A DNA stretch of 64,000 bases, taken from positions 1-64,000 of the forward strand of contig JACKPD010000007.1 in the NCBI GenBank assembly GCA_024233785.1, given 5' to 3'. The notes under the pieces are model-generated. The model ran no database searches. It was given only the letters and a program-made list of their open reading frames with translations, and had not been told where the DNA came from. The DNA comes from Spirochaetales bacterium (GTDB lineage Bacteria > Spirochaetota > Spirochaetia > CADAEX01). Positions 58,119 to 64,000 of the stretch are shown in pieces. A program made the translations under genes and the position numbers. Position 1 is the stretch's first letter. Every line of letters starts with the position of its first letter.

Positions 58119-59171
58119 ATGCTTATTAAAAAATTTCTTACAGCATGCACTTTAGTGCTGGTAATATCCATGATCGCAGGCTGCGCTGCAAAAAAACCGG
58201 AAGAGTCTATGGAAACACGGAGTATGGCACAAATTCATGAAGAGGAAGGGGTTCCGGTTTCAGTAATTCCGGCCGGGAAAGGAGCTTTTTCAGTATCGCT
58301 GCAGTATACAGCGCCTGTAACAGGTATTTCTGAGTCAACAGCTTCAGCTTCAATAGATGACAATGTTGATAAAATTCTCTACAGGGTCGGGGATTTTGTA
58401 GAAAAAGATACAGTTATTGTAAAGTTTCCATACGATAACCCGGCAGCCAACTATTTTCAGTCAAAAGCATCTTATGAGAATTCACTTGACTCATTTAAAA
58501 GGATTGAACAGCTTTACAACAGTAAAGGTGTCTCGCGGCAGGATTATGACAACGCAAAGACTGGTTATGACGTAGCAAAGGCAAACTGGGATGCTGTTAA
58601 CAACATGGTAAATGTGAAAGCCCCAATAAGCGGATATATAACACGGCTTGATGTAAGGGAAAGTGAAAATGTTGAATCAGGAACAGTACTTTTTACCATC
58701 GGCAATAATGACAGACTCAAGGCCAGGCTTTGGGTTTCAGAAAAAGATATAGCAAAAGTAAGGTCAGGGATGAATGCTTCGGCAATCTGGGAAGGCTATG
58801 AAATAAAGGGAAAAATTGTCCAGACAGACCTTTCCCTCAACCCGGAAAAACAGGCATTCGGAGCTATAGCTGAATTTGACAACAGCGGCAGGCAGTTTAA
58901 AAGCGGTGTAACAGCAAAAATAAATATTTATATTTACGAGAACAGCGCTGCTTTTACAGTTAACAGCAAATATCTAATTGAAAGCGGCGGGATAACATAT
59001 CTTTATATCGCCGACGGAGATACTGCTGTAAAAAGAGAAGTAAAGACCGGGGAAAGAAGCGGTCAGACTGTCGAGATAAAGAGCGGGCTTAATACCGGGG
59101 ACCTTATAATAACTGAAGGGAGCAGATTTCTCACGGAATCAGGCAAAATCAGGATAGTAGCAGGAGAATAG
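58119..59171 (+). CDS. RND efflux membrane fusion lipoprotein (AcrA/HlyD family)
   Basis: 350 residues from ATG 58119 (AAAGGAG upstream); an ATG at 58095 precedes that site and is not preferred. Lipobox MIAGC (about Cys22). Barrel-sandwich hybrid halves IDDNVDKILYRVGDFVEKDTVIVKF and VNVKAPISGYITRLDVRESENVESGTVLF flank a short alpha hairpin (about 120-165, SKASYENSLDSFKRIEQLYNSKGVS). A beta-barrel domain follows (RARLWVSEKDIAKVRSGM-like). It links the RND pump to the outer-membrane channel. One base separates it from the pump gene. Confidence 0.94.
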   Translation: MLIKKFLTACTLVLVISMIAGCAAKKPEESMETRSMAQIHEEEGVPVSVIPAGKGAFSVSLQYTAPVTGISESTASASIDDNVDKILYRVGDFVEKDTVIVKFPYDNPAANYFQSKASYENSLDSFKRIEQLYNSKGVSRQDYDNAKTGYDVAKANWDAVNNMVNVKAPISGYITRLDVRESENVESGTVLFTIGNNDRLKARLWVSEKDIAKVRSGMNASAIWEGYEIKGKIVQTDLSLNPEKQAFGAIAEFDNSGRQFKSGVTAKINIYIYENSAAFTVNSKYLIESGGITYLYIADGDTAVKREVKTGERSGQTVEIKSGLNTGDLIITEGSRFLTESGKIRIVAGE

Positions 59172-59172
59172 A

Positions 59173-62100
59173 ATGTTTTTATCATCACTTTCAGTAAAAA
59201 GGCCGGTTCTTGTGAGCATGGTCCTTGCCGCGCTCATCCTTTTCGGGGCAATAGCCTTTCTTTCGCTGCCGCTCAATTTTTTCCCTAACGTAGAGTTTCC
59301 TTTTATTGTTATACAGACTGTGTACCCCGGGGCAAGCCCCGATCAGATTGAAACACAGATAACAAAAAAAATTGAGGACCAGGTTGCCACAATAAGCAGC
59401 ATAAACTATATAAATTCCTTTTCGCTTGAAGGGGCATCCATCATTATAATGAGGTTTGAACTCTCAAAGGACCAGGATGTCGCGAACCAGGAAGTAAAGA
59501 GCAAGATTGACGCCATAAAAAATGATTTCCCTGATGACGCATACGACCCTGTTGTCGACAAGTTTGACATACAGGCGATCCCGGTTGTTGATGTAATGTT
59601 TTCCGGGAACATACCGATGCAGGAGCTTTATGACATAGCAGACAACAGGATAAAGGAACTGTTCTCCCAGATAGAAAATGTAGGAAATGTTTCACTAACC
59701 GGGGGACAGTCCAGGGAAATCAGCGTAGAGTTTGAAAACAGGACAGTCTACCAGAACGGGATTTCACTTGCCGCGGTAAACCAGATGCTCTCGTCCTCAA
59801 ACCTGAACATGCCGGCCGGTACATTCAAAAACAGGGGGCAGGAATATTCAGTAAAACTTGACGGGGAATTTCTTACGCTTGATGAAATCAGGGACCTGAA
59901 TATAATGACAGCTTCCGGACAGAAAAAACTGGGCGAAGTCGCTGAAGTAAAAGACTCGGTCGAAGAGATAAGGGAAAGGACAATCTACTATGACAATAAA
60001 AGCAAAACGCGTAACGAAAACGCTATTCTTTTAAGTATAATTAAAAGCCCCGAAGGTAACGCTGTAACTATTGCTGAATCCGCCGTAAAGATTATAAATG
60101 AGATAAACAAGGACCTTCCGCCGGGAGTAACGCTTGAGGTTGTAAATGAAACTGCGGATTATATTGAGTCATCTGTAAACGATACCCTGTCAAACATAAT
60201 TATGGGTATTGTCCTTACATCTCTGATACTGCTGTTTTTTCTTCACGACTTAAGATCGACACTTATCGTAGCCCTCACAATGCCGTTCTCTCTTATCCCG
60301 ACTTTTCTTACATTCCAGGTTATGGGTTTTTCCCTTAACATGATGACACTGATGGGGCTTTCAACATCTGTCGGCGTTCTGGTTATGAACTCTGTTGTAA
60401 TTCTTGAAAACATTTTCAGGCACAAGGAGCTCGGGCACAGGAGAAGGGATGCGGCCCTTATCGGGACAGACGAAGTAACAGTAGCGGTAATTGCATCTAC
60501 ACTTACCAATATTGCGGTATTCCTTCCTCTCGCCGCAATGGGGAGCATGGTTGGAATGTTCCTCAGGGAATTCGCCCTCGCGGTAGTATTCGCGACAATC
60601 TTTTCACTCCTTATAGCCTTTACGCTCACACCGATGATGGCCTCTTTTATCCTTCCTGAACGGGCATTAAAGAAAAACCGGGTCGGACAGTTTCTTGAAG
60701 GGATGTTTGCCAAAGTTGAGAAAAAGTATAAGCATCTCCTTGAATCAATTCTGAAGACTAAGCTCAGGAGCTTTTTTGTTGTTATCGGCACAATCGTATT
60801 GTTTGTATTCTCGATGAGCATGTTTAAATATATCAATTTTGAATTTTTCCCGATGATGGATGAAGGAGAAGTCAGTATATCAGTTGAAATGCCGCAGGGA
60901 TATGACCTCTCTGAAACATCAGCTGTCGCGGAAAAGATAGAACAAAGGCTTACAGATTTACCTGATCTCAAACATATAATTACAAAACTTGGAAAAATAT
61001 CAGACCTCAATACCGGAACAAACATGGCTGTCCTCAATATCAAGCTTGTCGATAAGGGGATGAGGGAGCTTTCCAATCAGGATTACGCTTCAATAATCAC
61101 CTCCCGCCTGGCAGATATTCCCGGAGTGGATATCAAGGTTGCGGCTGTATCAGGCGGCGGGGGTTCCGGTGAAAAACCTATAGATTTTTATCTTGTGGGA
61201 CAGGATATAGCTCAGCTTGAAAAATACAAGGAAACCCTTTTCAGCAGACTGAAGAACACACCAGGATTTTTGAACCTGGATACTTCTTCAAGGGCAGGGA
61301 AACCAGAAATTACTATTGTACCTGACAGGAAAAAAATTGCTGATGCCGGCCTGACTATATATGACATCGCATTCACGGTAAGAAGCGCGATCGAAGGGAT
61401 GGTTATGACCCAGTACAAAGAGGAAGGCAAGGAATACGATATCCGCGTAGTGCTTAAAGATGATTCAGTTGAATCCTATGAGGATGTAAAAAATATTATG
61501 ATAGCGACTCCCGGCGGAATAAAACCTGTATCCCATTTTGCTGATGTAAAATTCACGACAGGCTATAACAAAATCCTCCACAAGGATAAGGTCAAAGCCA
61601 TAGAGTTTACGGCAGATATTGCCCCCGGGTTTGCGCAGAGCCAGCTTATTGATATAGTAAAAAAGGAAGTTGCGGGGCTTGATCTTCCATTCGGATACAA
61701 AATGGTCCTCTCAGGCGATGCCGAGGAAATGGAGAGTACTAACAGGGAGATGGGAATTGTATTTATAATTGCAATAGTCCTCACCTATATGCTGCTTGCG
61801 GCAATGCTTGAAAAACTGTTTCAGCCGCTTCTTATCCTGTTTACCGTACCGCTGTCGCTGATCGGCGTTGTCTACGCTTTCCTTATTACCGGGATAAACA
61901 TGAACTTTATTTCAATGATGGCTATAATAATGCTGGTAGGGCTTGTAGTAAATAACGCTATTCTTATTCTCGATTACGCCAACCAGCTTACCCGCAAAGG
62001 GCTTACAATGCACGAAGCGCTTCTGGAAGCGTGCCCTACAAAATTGAAACCGATTATTATGGCAAATCTCGCTACAATACTTGGGATGCTGCCTATGGCA

Positions 62101-62259
62101 ATGGGACTCGGTTCATCAGGAGCGGAAATCAGGCAGCCAATGGGTATTGTAAGCATCGGGGGACTTGTGACATCAACGGTTCTCTCCCTCATAGTAATAC
62201 CGGCTATTGAAAACCTGCTTTCGAAAAAAATGACAAAAGCCATGGAGGTTTTACAGTGA
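59173..62259 (+). CDS. RND multidrug efflux transporter (HAE1/AcrB type)
   Basis: 1028 residues; full-length AcrB-like pump with 12 membrane helices and two periplasmic porter regions. N-terminus SSLSVKRPVLVSMVLAALILFGAIAFLSLPLNFFPNVEFPF, helix 4 region GLSTSVGVLVMNSVVILENIFRH and C-terminal MAIIMLVGLVVNNAILILDYANQL. In AcrB helix 4 carries two Asp for proton transfer (GLLVDDAIVV); here the site reads GVLVMNSVVI, so the proton-relay aspartates are replaced by Met-Asn. It is proton- or sodium-driven by a variant mechanism, or of altered coupling. The operon and TetR suggest drug or metabolite export. Confidence 0.94.
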   Translation: MFLSSLSVKRPVLVSMVLAALILFGAIAFLSLPLNFFPNVEFPFIVIQTVYPGASPDQIETQITKKIEDQVATISSINYINSFSLEGASIIIMRFELSKDQDVANQEVKSKIDAIKNDFPDDAYDPVVDKFDIQAIPVVDVMFSGNIPMQELYDIADNRIKELFSQIENVGNVSLTGGQSREISVEFENRTVYQNGISLAAVNQMLSSSNLNMPAGTFKNRGQEYSVKLDGEFLTLDEIRDLNIMTASGQKKLGEVAEVKDSVEEIRERTIYYDNKSKTRNENAILLSIIKSPEGNAVTIAESAVKIINEINKDLPPGVTLEVVNETADYIESSVNDTLSNIIMGIVLTSLILLFFLHDLRSTLIVALTMPFSLIPTFLTFQVMGFSLNMMTLMGLSTSVGVLVMNSVVILENIFRHKELGHRRRDAALIGTDEVTVAVIASTLTNIAVFLPLAAMGSMVGMFLREFALAVVFATIFSLLIAFTLTPMMASFILPERALKKNRVGQFLEGMFAKVEKKYKHLLESILKTKLRSFFVVIGTIVLFVFSMSMFKYINFEFFPMMDEGEVSISVEMPQGYDLSETSAVAEKIEQRLTDLPDLKHIITKLGKISDLNTGTNMAVLNIKLVDKGMRELSNQDYASIITSRLADIPGVDIKVAAVSGGGGSGEKPIDFYLVGQDIAQLEKYKETLFSRLKNTPGFLNLDTSSRAGKPEITIVPDRKKIADAGLTIYDIAFTVRSAIEGMVMTQYKEEGKEYDIRVVLKDDSVESYEDVKNIMIATPGGIKPVSHFADVKFTTGYNKILHKDKVKAIEFTADIAPGFAQSQLIDIVKKEVAGLDLPFGYKMVLSGDAEEMESTNREMGIVFIIAIVLTYMLLAAMLEKLFQPLLILFTVPLSLIGVVYAFLITGINMNFISMMAIIMLVGLVVNNAILILDYANQLTRKGLTMHEALLEACPTKLKPIIMANLATILGMLPMAMGLGSSGAEIRQPMGIVSIGGLVTSTVLSLIVIPAIENLLSKKMTKAMEVLQ

Positions 62260-63578
62260 AAAAAACAGCAGCAATCTGTTTACTATTATTTTCAGCAGCC
62301 GTTTACTCATTCGGCACTGAAATTACCATAGATGATTATATAAGGCTTGTCGAAAAAAACAGCAAGCAGCTGCTTCAGGCGGCCAGGGATATCGAAATAG
62401 CTGACGCTACAGAAAAAACAGTAAGGTCCCAGGCCTATCCGATGATCGGGGCTGAGCTTGGTTATACAAGAAACCTGAACGATATCAAGCAGCCGATGCC
62501 GGTCGCGGCCGACACATCAAGCGGAATGCTTATTTATCAGGATATCGATATTAATACTGACAACGAATTCAGTTTCGGGCTCTCGCTGAGCCAGCAGATA
62601 TTCAACATGAAAGTCTTTAACGCAATCAAGGCAAGCAGGGAATTCAAACTGATGAGCGGGTATATCTATGATATTCAAAACCAGACAGTAATAACACTTG
62701 CCAAAAAGGTATATTACCAGAACTTCCTTCTTGAAAAACTTCTTGATGTTAAAAAAGAAGTGGAGGAAAATTCCAGGGAAAATTATCTTAATGTAAAGAA
62801 AAAGTTTGAAAACGGGCTGGTATCACAGTTTGAGCTTCTCCGCACCGAGGTGGACTGGAAGATGAAAATACCGGAGACAACACAGGCAAGAAAAAACCTG
62901 GATCTTGCTAAAATCAATTTAAAAAATCTCGCGGGAATACCTCTTGATGATGAGGTTATTCTCAAGAGTGATATTAATGATTACCCCCCAATGCCACAGC
63001 CTGTACCCCTGCCTGATATTTTAAAGGAAAGACCGGACTACAAATCACTTGTAAGAGAACTGTCTTTAAGAGAGATAAATATTAAGGCGGCAATGTCTGA
63101 TCATTATCCAACTGTTGCCGGCAATATTCTGTACGGCGTCTCAACAGGATCAGATGATTTTTCCCTTGACAGTGATAAAACTACTGTCGCACAGTTCGGG
63201 ATAAAAGTATCGCTGCCGGTCTATTCCGGCGGCGCGCTGTCGGCCCAGGATAAAAAGGCGAAATCAGAATTTGAACAGACTGAAATCAAGGTCAAACAGC
63301 TCAAGGAAAATATCCTTTCAGATATAAACAGCATTTACCTGACACTTAAGGAAACAAACGAAAGGATTGAGTCAGCAGCCGCGACAATGGAAACCGCTAT
63401 GCAGGCATACGAGATAGCGCAGACATCCTATAACAGCGGTATGGCAACACAGCTTGATCTGAAAGACGCCTCATTAAGTCTCGAGCTTGCAAAAATAAGT
63501 CATATTTCAGCTGTTTATGAGTATCTTGCCGCTACCTTCGACTGGGATCTGGCAATCGGGAAAGCAGTAATGGATTAA
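62256..63578 (+). CDS. TolC-family outer membrane efflux protein
   Basis: 440 residues, signal peptide MKKTAAICLLLFSAAVYSFG. OEP-type tandem repeats with long helices (RDIEIADATEKTVRSQAYPMIGAELGYTRN; FENGLVSQFELLRTEVDWKM; YNSGMATQLDLKDASLSLELAKISH) and beta strands that form the outer-membrane barrel. It overlaps the pump gene by four bases (ATGA) and completes a tripartite MFP-RND-OMF system. No terminator seen right after; a possible operator follows at 63618. Confidence 0.94.
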   Translation: MKKTAAICLLLFSAAVYSFGTEITIDDYIRLVEKNSKQLLQAARDIEIADATEKTVRSQAYPMIGAELGYTRNLNDIKQPMPVAADTSSGMLIYQDIDINTDNEFSFGLSLSQQIFNMKVFNAIKASREFKLMSGYIYDIQNQTVITLAKKVYYQNFLLEKLLDVKKEVEENSRENYLNVKKKFENGLVSQFELLRTEVDWKMKIPETTQARKNLDLAKINLKNLAGIPLDDEVILKSDINDYPPMPQPVPLPDILKERPDYKSLVRELSLREINIKAAMSDHYPTVAGNILYGVSTGSDDFSLDSDKTTVAQFGIKVSLPVYSGGALSAQDKKAKSEFEQTEIKVKQLKENILSDINSIYLTLKETNERIESAAATMETAMQAYEIAQTSYNSGMATQLDLKDASLSLELAKISHISAVYEYLAATFDWDLAIGKAVMD

Positions 63579-63617
63579 GGCTCAGGACTTGGAGCAATTG
63601 TAAATAAATTAATATTT

Positions 63618-63652
63618 CGGATAAAACATGATTGACAATTGTGTTTTATCCG
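63618..63652 (+). promoter_or_regulatory. Inverted repeat flanking a TTGACA box upstream of the last gene
   Basis: CGGATAAAACA (63618-63628) / TGTTTTATCCG (63642-63652), 13-base spacer. TTGACA (63633-63638) lies inside the spacer. This would fit an operator covering the -35 of the gene at 63669, although no good -10 is visible at 17 bases. Alternatively it is the 3' hairpin of the efflux operon; there is no T-tract. Confidence 0.5.
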
Positions 63653-63668
63653 TATTTCTATATACACA

Positions 63669-63977
63669 ATGAGCAGACATATTATTTTCACAGACAGTCC
63701 AAAACAGAATATTTTTATAATTTTTCTTTTAATTGCTTTTACAGCCGCATTTATTCTTACATTCTATGTTTCCGCGGAATTTACAGCTATTCTTCGCAAT
63801 GCAGTTATTAAAAATATAAACAAAGATATACTGCTGAATCACTATGAACTCTTCTGCAAGGTCTGGGCCCTCGCAATAGAAATGACAAAAATTGCAATAC
63901 TTGCTGTTTTCTGGGTTTCAGCTTCATTTCTAACTATTACTATATACAATAATTTTATCGGCAGACAGAAACACTAA
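63669..63977 (+). CDS. Small membrane protein, two helices
   Basis: 102 residues from ATG 63669; a TTG at 63639 opens the frame but lies in the inverted repeat. Two strong transmembrane segments (about 16-42 and 70-92, IFIIFLLIAFTAAFILTFYV and MTKIAILAVFWVSASFLTITIY) with a loop between them. No named family recognised. No clear Shine-Dalgarno. Unrelated in sequence to the efflux genes. Confidence 0.6.
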   Translation: MSRHIIFTDSPKQNIFIIFLLIAFTAAFILTFYVSAEFTAILRNAVIKNINKDILLNHYELFCKVWALAIEMTKIAILAVFWVSASFLTITIYNNFIGRQKH

Positions 63978-64000
63978 GCAGCCGGTTTTTTTAATCCTGT

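Overview
The window reads as ordinary chromosome of a diderm, probably anaerobic bacterium of moderate GC. It has lipoproteins, a TolC/RND efflux system, sigma-54 regulators, MinD-like ATPases carrying ferredoxin domains, TRAP and Ugp transporters, and FecR/PEGA and HD-GYP family proteins. The overall style suggests Spirochaetota, but no rRNA or decisive marker is present, so this is inference. No phage, insertion sequence, plasmid or CRISPR array was seen.
Layout. 1-3.3 kb: a partial envelope beta-protein and a FecR-PEGA-propeller lipoprotein, divergent. 3.3-9.9 kb: a TIM-barrel epimerase, then a very large PHP-Cache-PAS-CBS-DUF294 fusion facing a DUF485 + ActP-like symporter pair. 10-12 kb: small lipoprotein, SAP-like protein, a secreted DRGH nuclease that appears to start at ATT, and tRNA-Ala(CGC). 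12-16.4 kb: ugpB-ugpA-ugpE-ugpC on the minus strand. 16.7-24.6 kb: a symporter, a cytidylate-kinase-like/BON fusion, an orphan DNA methyltransferase, a candidate small RNA, efp, dienelactone hydrolase, QmcA-like/NfeD/MscS membrane genes and a SemiSWEET-like protein. 24.7-28.7 kb: gltX-glyS-tyrS, tightly overlapped.
30.9-38.2 kb is the most coherent unusual block. It is an eight-gene minus-strand operon of three NifX/orange-protein-like proteins, a DUF5320 protein, two MinD/ferredoxin ATPases, a radical SAM protein and an Mrp ATPase. It is preceded by a -24/-12 sigma-54 promoter with a 17-bp inverted repeat upstream, next to a DUF2202 ferritin-like protein and a dedicated PAS sigma-54 activator. 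It resembles the orange-protein (ORP) system of Desulfovibrio vulgaris with additions.
39.7-44.4 kb: an RpiR-controlled sugar or hydroxyacid module (dehydrogenase, FGGY kinase, class II aldolase). 45.5-57.3 kb: a PrpR-type sigma-54 regulator divergent from a TRAP transporter, RidA, Fe-dependent alcohol dehydrogenase, two LarA-superfamily proteins, an Asp/Glu-racemase-fold protein and glycerate 2-kinase. A consensus sigma-54 promoter and paired TGCTGT/ACAGCA inverted repeats lie between them. The likely job is uptake of a 2-hydroxyacid, stereochemical conversion and entry to glycolysis as 2-phosphoglycerate. 57.4-63.6 kb: a TetR gene with a 34-bp palindromic operator, followed by a MFP-RND-OMF efflux operon.
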